64,000 nucleotides of DNA from Phymatolithon calcareum (GCA_977006965.1 OZ345374.1:1984001-2048000); one strand, 5' to 3'. Shown: positions 39,893 through 51,329, counted from the stretch's first letter. Notes: generated by a model not told the origin, from the sequence alone. Numbers and translations are program-made.

Positions 39893-42336
39893 TGTATGCA
39901 CAAAACGTCAGTTACCTTCCATGTCTCTCTTTCCTTGGATGTGTTCCCCGACAAGATCCCTCAAAATAATCGGCCTGTTTCGGCCAAATACTAGGATGCG
40001 TTTCCCTATGCCCACAATGCTGTCATTTAAAAAAAAAAAAGTGAAGTACTACTATTTAAAAATACAATATTTAACAATGTTACAGACTGCAAAAATCAGT
40101 CAAAACGCAACAAATTCGCAGTTTCCCGCATCCGCCTGAAATGTCTTCAAGTAGTTTCTGTTGCTTTTTCAACTGTGGAAGTAAAGCAGAAAACGTGAGA
40201 GACCATGCAGAAGAAGACTCTATAATTGTTTTGTCGGCCCGGTAAATTAGCATTAAAAAAGTGTGCATTTTTAATCATATCTCGAGGTCACTTTTGCTAT
40301 GGCCATGCTACGCTACAGGGCTGAAGCAGTGAAGCAGTAGTAATAGAAATACCATCACAGCGTCAGTCCTGAGATTAAGGACGCCGGATCGAATAAAGTT
40401 TTCATCACCGCGGTTTTTCTGGATGGTCGGTCACTTAAATGGAAGAACTGTCCCATGCCAAAAGGGCGGGACGTCCTTAAATAAATGAAGTATTTGTGGG
40501 TCCAAGTTCATGTTTTCTTACGTGACAGACGTGAAAGAAGCTCATGTACAGTATGGCTGGGTAGTCAAAAAGAATATTGGAGGGCAAGGGGTCTGCATGC
40601 AAATTTGAAATAATAACTTTGTTTGTATCAACATATTTGGTAGCGGACAGGAAATTCCATGAGCTAGTTTGCCCAAGAGTGAGTTATATGCAGTCTTGAG
40701 CACAGCATATTAAGTAGTGCCTTGCTTGCGAAATGTGAACTGGGAGCAAATTTCTAGTGCAGCTTTTAGTCTGGGTTCACTCCAACAAAGCCAGCCCCCT
40801 ACAGGATAATCGATTCATATGCCGCATCATGCGGATGCTAAGCCAATTCGGTGTGCCTATTCCAACTGTCTTGGATACTGCGCATGTCAGCTTCTGACAG
40901 CACCGGAAACTCTTTCGGTTAGTAACCGAATAAGCATCTTGAGAGAAAGGATGCACGCTGCTGACCCCTCTTCTGCAATGAATTTGACAAGGGGACGTAC
41001 CACAGGACGTGACGCACCTTTTCCCGTGGTGGCTCAGGTCAAGCACGGAATTTATGATAGCAGCCATATGCGCTTCGATCTCGATCGCTCTCATCAACGG
41101 TCAGATCATTCGCAATAACTAACAAAAAATTTGTGCTTGCCGAAACGACAGTATCAAAATCATGACGGCGTGAGACTGTTTCAAGGATCAATCATACTAT
41201 GACGTAATGGCCACACTAAAAGTCTAAAAATCACTTAGATTGACGCGTGGAGCTGAACGAACTAAATCTCCCAAAGCAATCGCTCTCTGCGTTGCAAACA
41301 GAAGCGCGGGGTTGCTATGTGCAGTAAGCAAATTACATTCCGTCTCAAAACCCGCTCCTCATGGAATACGTACAGTTCGGAAACTGAGTCTCCTTCTTTT
41401 TTAAAGTCGTTTTGACAATGGGAAAACCGTTCCACGATTTTGCCCGCAGAAGACCCGTTCATTGACTGCTTGCGCAATCACTTTATCCCGTATCCGCCAA
41501 ATCATACAGCCACTCGCGTCTCGAGTGTGTCCCAACTGCAAAAAGTACTATCAAAAAGCTACTAGTAGTACTACACAAGATAAAAGGGCTTGCAGATTCG
41601 ATTCCCGAACGATAACCATGATGGTTGTACAGACCTTCTGCTAAACCAATTCGCTGTGCCATGTGGATGCACACTCCTAGTCGAAATAATTCGCCCGCAA
41701 TTGCAACGTCCTATTGAGACTTTCGGCTTCGCTCATGATCTCCACAAAGAGTCGTACTTTTATGAAACTAATACTCCTGTGGGACAACTTTGCCCCTCAA
41801 GATCCACCGGAGCTATTCACCTTGATCCCGATTCCACGTCCAGTTTCTAAGATTGCCGAGAAATGCGGCCTCAATCTGATGACTAGCCCTAAGTCGAACC
41901 GAGGTGGAACACGACGCATGAGACTCTGGGGTTTTCCAGCTTGCGAAGCGGAACACACACAATGCCCAACTTAAACGAAGCCTCGATCGAAACAAAAATT
42001 CTCTCAGAAAAGGAGCGCAGCCACTATTCCCGCCTTTTCTGCCAGGAGAAGTGAAGCAACTTTGCTTGAGCGAAAGGGACAACGATCCCAACTTGCCAAG
42101 TTCCAGATATCTGCAGCAGCCACAAAACTCAGTCAAGACAAACAGACTTTATTCGCTTGCACAGCCAGACCACACGCACTTGCGCTTCGTAAACCAGCTC
42201 CAAAACCACTTCCGCCTTGCCATCCGGCCTCTCATTGCGCTTCAAACTACAACTTTAAGCATCTTTCGCTTCGGCATTCAAACTTGAACTCATCTTGCGC
42301 TTCACAATCCCAAGCCAACTCACCTCCAACATCTCA
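39893..42336. other. No gene recognised; 3' part is probably the RWP-RK promoter and 5' UTR
   Basis: ORFs of up to ~107 codons occur on both strands (for example 41097-40777 minus), but none has a domain I know. The last ~200 bp is C-rich and AT-poor and leads into the RWP-RK gene. Confidence 0.4.
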
Positions 42337-43455
42337 ATGCCCCAGTTCGTCTCGGTGAACCAAAAGGACCCTCGCCACCTAACCTCAAAACGAACCGCAT
42401 ATTCGTCTTCGGATACAGAATCGGACACCAGCTCTTCCTCCTTAACGTCCGATGAGATGAATCGACCACGCCCCACTCGTCGCTCCTCCACCGACCGAAC
42501 CCCACGGTCAACCACCTCCACACGCTCCACACCTCGTCCGGAATCGGCACGCCGTCGCGGTGCGTCCCAACTGACACTTTCCGACTGCCAGGCCCTCTTC
42601 CACCTCCCGGTTGAGAAGGCGGCCCTCGAGCTGCGAGTCAGTCGACCCACAATAGCGCGCGTCATGCGTGCCAACGGCATCAAGCGCTGGCCTTACCGCT
42701 CCTATCGCGCCGAACAACGGCGTGCGAATTCCGCAGGTGCGCCTCGTCGCTTGCGAATTCCATCGAGTGCAGCGGCACGAGCCAGCTCTGCACCTGGGCT
42801 CGCTGCTCCTGCCAGGACATCGGATCGAGAAGAAGAGGGCATACAAATTCAGAGTGCAGGTCCAACTGCATCAAAGTCCCCGATGACAATAAACGGTCAT
42901 TTGCGCCCGGTGACGGCAGGAAAGTCGCTGGCGTATCTCAGTGCGAACCGTTATCCCCGCCGTGGAGCGTCGAGCGCCGCGGCAGGGAAGGAGGTGCGTC
43001 GCAGCCGACCGACAAGAGTCGTTGAGCATCCGGAGCAGAAAATGGAAGCTCTCAAGGTGAAGATGGAGACGGAATCGGTGCAATCGCATGCAACCCAACC
43101 AGTTTCGAAAACTTCGTCACATGAACAGAGCGTTGGCAGTACGTCTTATCGCAGCAAGGACTGCGAGCCGAGAAATTACGCAATGCAGGACGCGATGCAG
43201 ATTGACCGCGCGTCGCTGAGGACTGTGTTCGGGGTGCCGAGTTGGGATGATGATTTTGGGGGGAGGGATGATGTCGGCGACTTGTTCGGTGACTGCACGG
43301 CAGAGTCTAAACAGGATTTGAGCGAATTTTTCTTCGAAGATACCTTTGAGACGGCACAGGATTTCTTGCACAGTTTGCTTGGACCGGAGGACATTCTCAC
43401 TGGGGATGCCGATGGAGATGAGGGGTTTTGCGGCACGGAATTTTTGAGGACGTGA
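42337..43455 (+). CDS. RWP-RK domain transcription factor
   Basis: 372 residues, single exon. I chose the ATG at 42337 (MPQFVSVNQKD). The frame is open for 14 more codons upstream but only from a TTG. The N-terminal ~75 residues are Ser/Thr/Arg-rich and probably disordered. Residues ~79-124 form an RWP-RK DNA-binding domain: LSDCQALFHLPVEKAALEL, RVSRPTIARVMRANGIKRWP, YRSYR. The signature is RWPYRS rather than RWPxRK, so its last Lys is Ser. The C-terminus is acidic with aromatics (DLSEFFFEDTFETAQDFLHS), as in activation regions. RWP-RK proteins regulate nitrogen response or gamete development in plants and green algae. The role here is unknown. Neighbour 44300 is on the same strand, with an 840-bp gap. 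Confidence 0.88.
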   Translation: MPQFVSVNQKDPRHLTSKRTAYSSSDTESDTSSSSLTSDEMNRPRPTRRSSTDRTPRSTTSTRSTPRPESARRRGASQLTLSDCQALFHLPVEKAALELRVSRPTIARVMRANGIKRWPYRSYRAEQRRANSAGAPRRLRIPSSAAARASSAPGLAAPARTSDREEEGIQIQSAGPTASKSPMTINGHLRPVTAGKSLAYLSANRYPRRGASSAAAGKEVRRSRPTRVVEHPEQKMEALKVKMETESVQSHATQPVSKTSSHEQSVGSTSYRSKDCEPRNYAMQDAMQIDRASLRTVFGVPSWDDDFGGRDDVGDLFGDCTAESKQDLSEFFFEDTFETAQDFLHSLLGPEDILTGDADGDEGFCGTEFLRT

Positions 43456-44299
43456 GAGCACACCCGAGGGGAAGCATTGAACATCCATCGATGCAATTTG
43501 GCTCCCGGACAACTGGAGAGGATATTAACTTGGCAAGCAAACAGATAGAACTAACAATCTAGGCAGATGCACTTATTAACTTGAGGTAACTGATTTCCAA
43601 AGGCGATTGTATCCAGAACACGATAGTGTAACCGGTCGAACATTAGCGACTTGGAAAGTAGACTAAATTGATAGATTTCATTCACTTACCAGATCGAAAT
43701 TTGGACCTGCTTGAAGATGACACTGCTCCGTCGCCAGAGTCCAACACACTCGTCGTGAGAAGGTATCTTGATGAACATCCACGGGATCGCGGATTATTTG
43801 CAGAAATTCGCATGCAGGGCGCACGGATTCTATTCAAATTATGCATGGCAGAGGATTAGCACGTACGGCGAATTTCGTTCGAGTTTTGCACGGAGAGTTC
43901 GGTAAGGATTGATCTGCATCGGATTCACTGGTATGATAGTCCAAGATGCATTATCTATTTCCACAGTGCACAGCTAACGCAATCATCTTTTTGAATGAAT
44001 CACAGTGCAGTGCACTACATATTTGGCACCTAGAGTCAATCATCTACAGTTGAAGCACAGCATGCACTAAAATTCGTGTTTGGGGACGACCTAAAAGTTG
44101 AGCTTTTGAGATGCGATGCGGCTCCGCCTTCCACCAAACCTTTCTTTCCCCCATGCGTTCGACACAAGTAACCAACTAAGCCCCGCAACTGATCAGTCGC
44201 TCATCACCGACTCCATCTGCCATTCCCGAGAACGCATACGTCAAGAAACAAAACAGTGTCGGAGAAAGCGCAACGAAGCGTCTCAGATTGATCGGCGCC
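43456..44299. other. Intergenic region, one 63-codon ORF of unknown value
   Basis: A 63-residue ORF (43668-43859, MIDFIHLPDRNLDLLEDD...) lies between two host genes. It has no domain that I know and may be chance. The last 100 bp is the likely leader of the next gene. Confidence 0.4.
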
Positions 44300-45022
44300 A
44301 TGTCAGACGCCGCAAAGCAGGGCACGTCTTCTGCAATTACGGACGAAGCAGAGCTCGATCGACTCGCGAACGAGCTGAACATGGACGGCCTAGACGACGA
44401 TGAAGACGACGAGGACACGGAAGAGTTTACATCTCTAGCATCTGAACTAATGCAAGAATCTGCGTCGGCAGCACCCAGCAACGGCGTACCTGCAAACGGA
44501 GCCACCGCGCGACCATCGGTCCCCATGCGCTCCTCAACCTCCGCGCCCGCAGTGTCCGCACTAGGCTCCTTTATGAACCGTGCGCGCACGTCCGGATTTG
44601 CCGGGTTGCGCTTCGGCCCCGGAGGCGTGACAGGCCCGTCGCGGACCGGCGGTCCCGGTTCGCGAGACGCATTCGACGTGCTCGGCGTGCGCGAGGGTGC
44701 GCGCTGGCGCCTGATACTCGCGCAAGACGCCACCCGTCCGGCGCCAACGCGACCATTAAGTCGGAGTTATATGTGTCAGCGTGGGCGTGTCCGCCCGCTC
44801 GACGCGCAATTGGCAACGTCGCTCGGCGTTGAGGCTATGCGCTCGTCGTGTGCAAATGCCAAAATTGCCGGCGAGGAACTGAACGAATTGGTGAAATTGG
44901 CAGAGAAGATGGGTAACGTGCTCTTGCCGGAGATTGAACGTGCAATTGGGTCGCGGCTTGCTGTTGACCCTGACTTTGACAAGGACCGATTTCCGAAGGC
45001 AGCTGCGCGATTCCAGACGTAG
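44300..45022 (+). CDS. Unknown acidic protein
   Basis: 240 residues, single exon. I chose the ATG at 44300 (MSDAAKQGTSSA), since the frame upstream is open only to a TTG. The N-terminus has an acidic run, LDDDEDDEDTEEF (about residues 30-45). A Ser/Pro/Gly-rich linker with GFAGLRFGPGGVTGPSRTGG follows. The C-terminal ~85 residues are mixed-charge and likely helical (ANAKIAGEELNELVKLAEKM, GNVLLPEIERAIGSRL). No signal peptide or membrane segment is apparent. I do not recognise the family. GC content and codon use resemble the neighbouring host genes, not the transposons. It is convergent with the HutX-like gene (stops 390 bp apart). Confidence 0.7.
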   Translation: MSDAAKQGTSSAITDEAELDRLANELNMDGLDDDEDDEDTEEFTSLASELMQESASAAPSNGVPANGATARPSVPMRSSTSAPAVSALGSFMNRARTSGFAGLRFGPGGVTGPSRTGGPGSRDAFDVLGVREGARWRLILAQDATRPAPTRPLSRSYMCQRGRVRPLDAQLATSLGVEAMRSSCANAKIAGEELNELVKLAEKMGNVLLPEIERAIGSRLAVDPDFDKDRFPKAAARFQT

Positions 45023-45411
45023 GTTTGCTTCTTGTATTCTAAACTGTGTAGCGGATGCATGAGCGTGGACTGCTTTTTGCGGGCGATGCAAGTTTGTACT
45101 TTTTGATTTTTCGAGGAGGCCTCGTGGCTAAGATTCTGTTTCACCGGGCCTCGTGCTTTGTTCTGATGTGGTTGATTCCGTTTGGAGGTTTGCAGTTTTT
45201 AACCGTGGAAGAGATAAGCGAATCGCCTGGGCATATTGCGATGGCTACGATAAGGAGGAGCGTGCTAGGCACATGAATAAATGAGGACTCTGGACGGTCC
45301 AAGTAAAAATCGCAAATGCATTCATTTGCCTGTGCAATGCAGTCAGGATTTCTTCACACTAGAAGCATGCCTCCACCGCCAGCCACACCGCGACCAGCCT
45401 TGAGCCCACAG
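45023..45411. other. Intergenic region between convergent genes
   Basis: Shared 3' flank of the acidic protein gene and the HutX-like gene. AATAAATGA at about 45276 may serve as a polyadenylation signal for the plus-strand gene. Confidence 0.4.
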
Positions 45412-46005
45412 CTATGCACTGGACACAAGAACAGAATCACCATACTTGGCCTGCAGAACTTCAAATGCATTCACCGCGCCATGTAAGTAAAACCCGGGTC
45501 CTTGGGTGGGATCCCATTGGAGAAGGCAACTGAGAACAATACCCCCATCCTCCCGCTTAAACCGGGTAACGTAGATGTCATGTCCGCCAACCTTGGCAGC
45601 CTCCTTGCTCATCGTGATAGTTGTCACCTTCGTGGTGTTAATATGACATTCAAACGTCTTGTCTATGTTGGCTATGGTGATAAACGTGCCGCGCCCAGGC
45701 ACATTGAATTCACTCCTGGAATAATCGAAACGCCCAACAGTTTCAAGCACGGCGCCATCAGACACCGAAACAAACCGGACGGTTCCGAGATCCTCCGCAT
45801 CTTTGAGAAACTGCTCCAATTGCACCTTCTCTGTCTTCGGTTCTGAGATTGTCATCACGGGCTGACAAATTTGCGCTCTCGAAGCCACCTGTCTCGGGAT
45901 GAAGCGGGGACAAAATGAATTGCACTTGCTGCTTCTCCGCAACGTTGCAGAACATGGATTACAAAGTTTGGTACCGCTGATTGCAGCGTGGTGGACAAAC
46001 GCCAT
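45412..46005 (-). CDS. HutX/ChuX-like heme-utilisation family protein, probably plastid-targeted
   Basis: 197 residues from the ATG at 46005 (MAFVHHAAISG). The frame is open upstream only to a GTG. Residues 1-~50 are rich in Ser, Arg, Cys and Ala with almost no acid, as in plastid transit peptides. A second Met (MTISEP) lies at residue 51, near the likely mature start. The domain from ~62 onward has LEQFLKDAEDLGTVRFVSVS, AVLETVGRFDYSRSEF, PGRGTFITI, FECHINTTKVTTITM and a WDP...GAVNAFEVLQAKYGD end. This matches my memory of the HutX/ChuX-type fold in cyanobacterial proteins, a heme-handling family. Function in algae is not established. Divergent from the canopy gene, with 305 bp between starts. 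Confidence 0.65.
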   Translation of the reverse strand: MAFVHHAAISGTKLCNPCSATLRRSSKCNSFCPRFIPRQVASRAQICQPVMTISEPKTEKVQLEQFLKDAEDLGTVRFVSVSDGAVLETVGRFDYSRSEFNVPGRGTFITIANIDKTFECHINTTKVTTITMSKEAAKVGGHDIYVTRFKREDGGIVLSCLLQWDPTQGPGFYLHGAVNAFEVLQAKYGDSVLVSSA

Positions 46006-46310
46006 GGTTGAACGCACTTTCACGTTGACGATATAATTGTCGAGCTTCACCCGGCGCGCGAGATCAATGCACGAACTACTGTATGCAAACGGATTGCTCC
46101 AGTTCCAGTTGCAAGTGCTTACAGTTTTTGAAAATTTGAGAAAAAGTTAAGAAAGGACATGAAAATGATTGCATTTTGGAATAGTTTGGCAATCAAAGAC
46201 TACTTGATTGCCGAGGAAGAAGACGCCAGTAAAGAAGAGCAGTTCCGCTGAGCATCGGCAGCCATTCCGAATCATTGGGCTATGACATTGTCCTGACTAG
46301 ACGGTACACA
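46006..46310. promoter_or_regulatory. Probable bidirectional promoter region
   Basis: 305 bp separate the start codons of the minus-strand HutX-like gene and the plus-strand canopy gene. Promoters of both must lie here or overlap the genes. No clear TATA box was identified. Confidence 0.45.
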
Positions 46311-47139
46311 ATGGCCTGCAGTCGCTTCCTTTTGTGTCTCCTCCTCTTTTGTGCATTCAGCGCGGTTTTGGCGCGAAGGCTTCCACGCGGTTTTTCTCCA
46401 GCGATGTATTGCAGCGGTAAGTACGCGTGAGAATGCGTGTTCGAAACATCTACGAAGTGTTCGAAATGCGATAAACTGATCTTTCTCAAATTTTGTCTAC
46501 GTACTATTTTGTTATGTAGCTTGCCGTGCAGTTGCCACTCAAATCCACACATATTGGTCCTCCGCGGACGACAGCGAGATGATTGACTCTGGAAGCTACC
46601 GGCTCTCAGGCACGGGTAAGCAGCCGGGTCGAAAGAAGGTTCCTTACAAGGGTTCTGACCTCCACATCACCACGGTTCTGGACAATGCATGCGAGAAAAT
46701 TTCGGACCAATTCGTGCGTTTTGAGCAGTATCCGGACGTCTTCGTGGAGAAGAAATTTAAATCCAATTTTCAGGCCAACACGACAGGCGATTGCAAACCA
46801 GTGCGAGCGTTATATGGACTATGCTCGAATATTGTGGACGAGAATGAAGACGTGCTCCAAAGCACTCTGAAGGGCAAGACTGTACTCGATATCGACGTAT
46901 GGACAGAAGAGTTTTGCAACGCAGGTGGCATTTTGGCGGGCGCTTGCGTACCGAAGACGGACCCTGGCTTTGCGAAGCGTGTTGTTGATTTGCTCAAATT
47001 AGAAGAGCAAAGAAATTCGAACGAGGTAGAGCGTGTGAACGGCGATAGGGACAAGAATGCTGGCGAGAGCTTGAAAGATACGATTGAATCTGCCGTAATC
47101 GATGCGAAAGCCGGCGATGGTTCGAAGGACGATTTATGA
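46311..47139 (+). CDS. Canopy (CNPY) / saposin-like ER protein, two exons
   Basis: Join of exons 46311-46416 and 46520-47139, giving 241 residues. The 103-bp intron starts GTAAGT, ends TAG and is phase 1. Splicing creates the codon that completes CSAC. Residues 1-~21 are a signal peptide (MACSRFLLCLLLFCAFSAVL). The CxxC (34-37, CSACRAVATQI) and later cysteines in DNACEK, GDCKP, GLCSN, FCNAG and ACVPK follow the canopy family pattern of disulfide-bonded saposin-like helices. The protein ends KDDL, close to the K/HDEL ER-retention signal. Canopy proteins work in the ER as co-chaperones for secreted or membrane proteins. Without the first exon the ORF would lack both the signal peptide and CxxC. 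Confidence 0.85.
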
Positions 47140-48974
47140 TGTTGTTGAGTAGATTGGTAACTTGACTGCTTTGTTTATGGTACCAATACGTTTTGAGGAA
47201 CAAACAACATTATCGGCAAGAGCGGCTAATGTGTGTCTTCCGTAGACAACAGAACATGCTCTTTGAAGGATCGCCGCTTCTTGGGACTCTTTCTAGAAGA
47301 TGCAGTGTATGTGTTAGCAATTACTGCTGACGTGCAAGGTGGTGTATGTCGAATCCGTCAAATAACATGGCGTGTTGGCACTCCCTGCCTTTCTTACGGG
47401 AATTTCAAAATTGTATGCTGTACACTATTGTTCGAGCCAGTTTAGTAAAGGACACATGGACGCCTGTGCTGTAGAAGGTTGAGTACGTTAAGGAGGATGC
47501 CGCACTATCTCGGACATGGTTGACCCCTTCAGAGTAGAATAACGTGGCCTGAGCCATTGACATGATACTGTGCAATTCTGATTAAGGCAAATGAAATTTT
47601 TGAGGCTAGTAGAATACACGGTTCGAAAGGTGCCGACTTTCCTCAAGTTGGGACTCATGGTATCTTCTCAATAAATCCAATTAATTCCGCGAATGGAAGA
47701 ATGGCTGTGCGATACAGCATTTCTGTGGTTGATATTGTAATCTTTGGGGCAGAAATTGTGCGGTTAGCATTCATTAGAGGTTTGCTTTACAAAGCTTACT
47801 GCCCTGAGTCGATGGGTTCAAGTACGGCAGACGTACAGGACGCAGTTATTGTACCGAAGTACCATATTCCGCAATTCTTTTTAGGACTTCGAAGGAAGAA
47901 GAAGCATTCACGATATCTCATTGGAATCCCTGGGACCCAATGCGTACAGTTCAAGCATTGGACTACGAAATAGAGAGAGTGCAATAAGCTCCAACGCCGC
48001 ACAGAAACAGAGCTTCTCAAAATTCAAATTTTCAGGCGATGCAATATGACTTCTTTACTTTAGCGAACTAGCTCAGTTAAAGCACGGTCAAGACGCTTGT
48101 GCTCGACGCTTGCACGGAAGCGCCCTCCTACGCCATCTGCTGAATTCGTAGAGGTAGTTGTGTAACCGAGAATCCTTGATGTCCAACTCTGGACGCCCAA
48201 GGAACCTAATCTCGGTCCCAGTGCGAATGGCGACTTAAGTGCTCACGCCGTTGCGAACGCTGCGCCAAATCCGGCGACGGTTGAGTTTGCGCAAATACAT
48301 GTGAAGGCATATTAAAAACCTTTGAGCCTAAATGAGGAGAGAGAGGCAAGTCGCTAGGATAGAGAAGGTTGTGGGTGAGTGGGGAGAAGAGAGAGGCTTG
48401 CTTCGGACATCCAGGTGCGCGTCGCAGCTGCGCTCTTATAGCCCGAAGTGGTGAGGATCGCTGGGACTGTCGGTGGGGCAAAGGCGACAGTGTCGGTCGC
48501 AGTGTCTGCGCATGCTGGCCAGCTGTCCTTCTTGGTGCGTACGCGAACAGCCCGGCACTGGTTCGTCCGTCTGCTTGTCTCGCTATCTCAATCTCGTCGT
48601 ATTTCACTTAGGAAAAGCATGCTCTTCAATGAACGAAATAGAAAATCGGATATGACTTGGGTATGTGAGCTGGGGGGTTACCATATAACAACTGCACAGA
48701 TAACCGAGACATCTGGCGAGAATAATGTAAAACTCATCAACGTTTTTGGAACGAAATGGTATCACTTTTTCAGATACTTTATGGTAATGTCATTTCGAGA
48801 AAAATTCGAAGTAGATTCTGAACGAGCATGGGTGTAGGCGTGCAAGTGGACTGCGAATAACGTCTCTTGTACAAGCATAATCCTCTCAGAGGAACAGCTG
48901 CAGCGGAAAGTCTTCGGTACCTCCAATGGCCCTGGGATAATCGAGCAACATGATTGATACTGTACTATCGCGAA
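47140..48974. other. No gene recognised
   Basis: Spacer with short ORFs (47701-47973, 91 codons, starts MAVRYSISVVDI; others around 48369-48837). None is recognisable. 47605-47680 is a diverged copy of 33565-33645. Confidence 0.4.
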
Positions 48975-48982
48975 TGCGCAAG

Positions 48983-49667
48983 CAGGCATTGGGAGCAACA
49001 TGTTTCACTTTATTGGAGCGTGTAGTAATAGAGTTCCATTATGTTGCAATAGTTTGCGGACAGAACCATTATGTTGCAACAGATTGACAACGGCCATTAG
49101 TAATGCAATAGTGTTGGTTGGTAATGGGGAGTCATTAGACATCTACGGCAAGTCTAAGAGAATTTGCTGCTCGGCATCTTCACTTAGGCGTTCAACAGTT
49201 CGGGGGCTGTCCTTGTTGACATTGCAGTCACGACTGTACCTACGTCCCAATAGTGTCGATAAACAAGGTACATCCAGCTGGTCAGGTTGGATGTTCGGCG
49301 GGAAGTGATTGTCTTCACGGTATCGTCGTTCTTCTTCATAAGCGCCTTGACAACAGACTGCGGTTTAGGCTTCGGTGCCATTCTTGGAACGGACAGAATC
49401 GTCGCAGCAGCGTGGTAGGGAGTCGTCGTTCTGTTCAAAGATAGACACCAATTTGACGATGGGAGAAAAGATGGTCGGGTAGACTTCACAAATACCTCTA
49501 CGTAATAGTCGTACTCAGCTAGGATGATCTTCATTTTACAGTCAATATATGCTTCATAGTCGGTCACGAAACATTACGTATTGCAATAGCACGAACAGAA
49601 CCATTACTGTTGCATTACCAACATGTTGCATTATATTGCATTAACAGTATGTTGCTCCCAATGCCTG
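48983..49667. mobile_element. hAT-type miniature element (hAT-2)
   Basis: Perfect inverted termini CAGGCATTGGGAGCAACAT, with an 8-bp TSD, TGCGCAAG, at 48975-48982 and 49668-49675. Near both ends the word ATGTTGCA (and variants) is repeated several times, like the subterminal transposase-binding motifs of hAT elements. Length is 685 bp. A 127-codon minus-strand ORF (49567-49184) shows no transposase motif that I can name. The ends differ from hAT-1. Confidence 0.9.
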
Positions 49668-49675
49668 TGCGCAAG

Positions 49676-51329
49676 CTCCGAGTTCCTGTCATTGATGTGT
49701 ACATCGATTGGGTTGAAGTGAATTGAATGACGTACGATTTAATGTTTACACATGAAGGCGATTCCATGAACAAGTATCTCATTATTGGGAAATGTTCGCC
49801 GCGCACTACCTAACGTAGGACAGTTATTCAATGAGATCATATTCGCTTGTGTTCCCCCCTGCCCGACAAAAAAGACTGCCTTGCTAGATTACCTTCCTTC
49901 CCGCCGTACTACTCTCTTCCCCGCCTGCCTGCCCGTGTTTGTTTTTGTGGTTAGGTAATGGACTATTGTTGCATGGTAGGTTTTTTACAACATTTTTTGA
50001 GTTTATCTTTTCGTCCAGGTTCTCAAAAGTGTAGTATTCTATCTAGACGGTGGGGTAGATTACCAAATCCCTCCCCATCTATTTAAAGAACTCCAAGTCT
50101 TCGTGCATAACTGTAACTAGTTTCGCGTGGATCGCCTCGCGGTTCACATCGTGAAAGAACTGCATGACGTACATTTCGGACGCTTCCTGAAGTGCAGGAA
50201 AAGAATCCTTTTCGAAACGAAAGTGGGGACCAAACTCTTACGTCACTACACGAACGAAGCGAGCAAACGAGACATTCGGAATAAGCAGGTTGGTACTGTG
50301 CTGCATTTTTCGGATCTCGCGAAATGCGACGGTACCGGGCTTCCACTTCCTCTTATTCGTGATGGCATTAGTGGCGGCGGAAGCAGTGATGGCAGCGGTG
50401 GGCCAGTCCCCGGTATTCTTTTTCGGTCCTTCCTATTTGCGCAAGAAAGTTTATCAGGTCGTTGTTCTCTGCCTCGAGGGAGCGAACATTTTCTTGAAGT
50501 TTTTCTTCTTCTTTCCTAGTCTCTTAAATAATCAAATCCATTGCATTGATTTGGCCTTTATGCTTCAAGCATGATTTTAGCTCCATTGCTCGATTTTGCA
50601 TCACTCTGCTGTTCCTTTGTCGCGCATGGACGTCTAGAGGCTGATTTTCGTATGCTTCTTGTGCGCCATGATGAGTAGCTGAACTTCCTACCCTACTATA
50701 AAGGGAATCTCTCTAATGACATATTCTGGAACAGAGGACGGGCAAGGCAGTGTTTATCAGTAGGAATGAGGCGGGTGAACAAGGTGATCTTTTTGTGCGG
50801 CGGGAGGGGGCGGACAAGCGAAGAAGAGAGTCTTTTTTGGGTCAACCAAGCGGTTAGAGATGCCAACAGCTGCACAGTTGTAGCGTTTAACACGCTACCA
50901 TACTTCCGGAAAGCCTAAACTTAATGCCTTTCCATAGTACATACATCTTGGATTAAAACAACGTCTTCAAGATATAATTACAGTCATTACAGTACCGTAG
51001 GTTCCGATATATGCTCAAGAGACCAACGATAACCGAGTGAAAACCTTAAACCCTTGAGCTGCAAAGCACTACTTACAGCTGTCAAGCACTGTCAGGTGTA
51101 AATCTCTACTTACAGATGTAATGCACTGTCAGCTGTAAAAGATAACTTATATTTTACTGCGGCTTCCCGAAACTTCTATTGATCCGATTTTCATATTCCC
51201 AAGTAATCTCACAGTTCTCAAATTGATCATGAGATAAAATTCTTTTTTCTACAAAGGTGGCCGATTCGCGGTGCTTTCAGCTTTTTGCAAGGGGAAGAAC
51301 CAGACTTGTGCGTTTCAAACCCCAAAGCA
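49676..51329. other. Mostly unrecognised; one weak protein fragment (listed separately)
   Basis: AT-rich spacer with no clear gene apart from the uncertain fragment at 50127-50290. Confidence 0.35.
50127..50290 (+). pseudogene. Possible DUF6824-like fragment
   Basis: An open frame after a TAG at 50118 reads VDRLAVHIVKELHDVHFGRF, LKCRKRILFETKVGTKLL and RHYTNEASKRDIRNKQV. The helix followed by GRFLK and a later charged helix remind me of the DUF6824 domain common in algae, but the N-terminal half expected for that domain is not readable upstream. There is no proper start codon. It could be an exon of a gene I cannot assemble, a pseudogene fragment or a coincidence. Confidence 0.25.

Noticed and set aside
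40777-41118. Overlapping ORFs of ~100 codons on both strands
   Set aside because: No domain, no signal, and neither strand preferred.
42295-42336. Earlier start for the RWP-RK protein
   Set aside because: Would need a TTG start. The first ATG is at 42337.
46579-47139. Single-exon 186-codon gene at the canopy locus
   Set aside because: Its first Met is internal. The upstream exon with a signal peptide and proper splice sites restores the CxxC.
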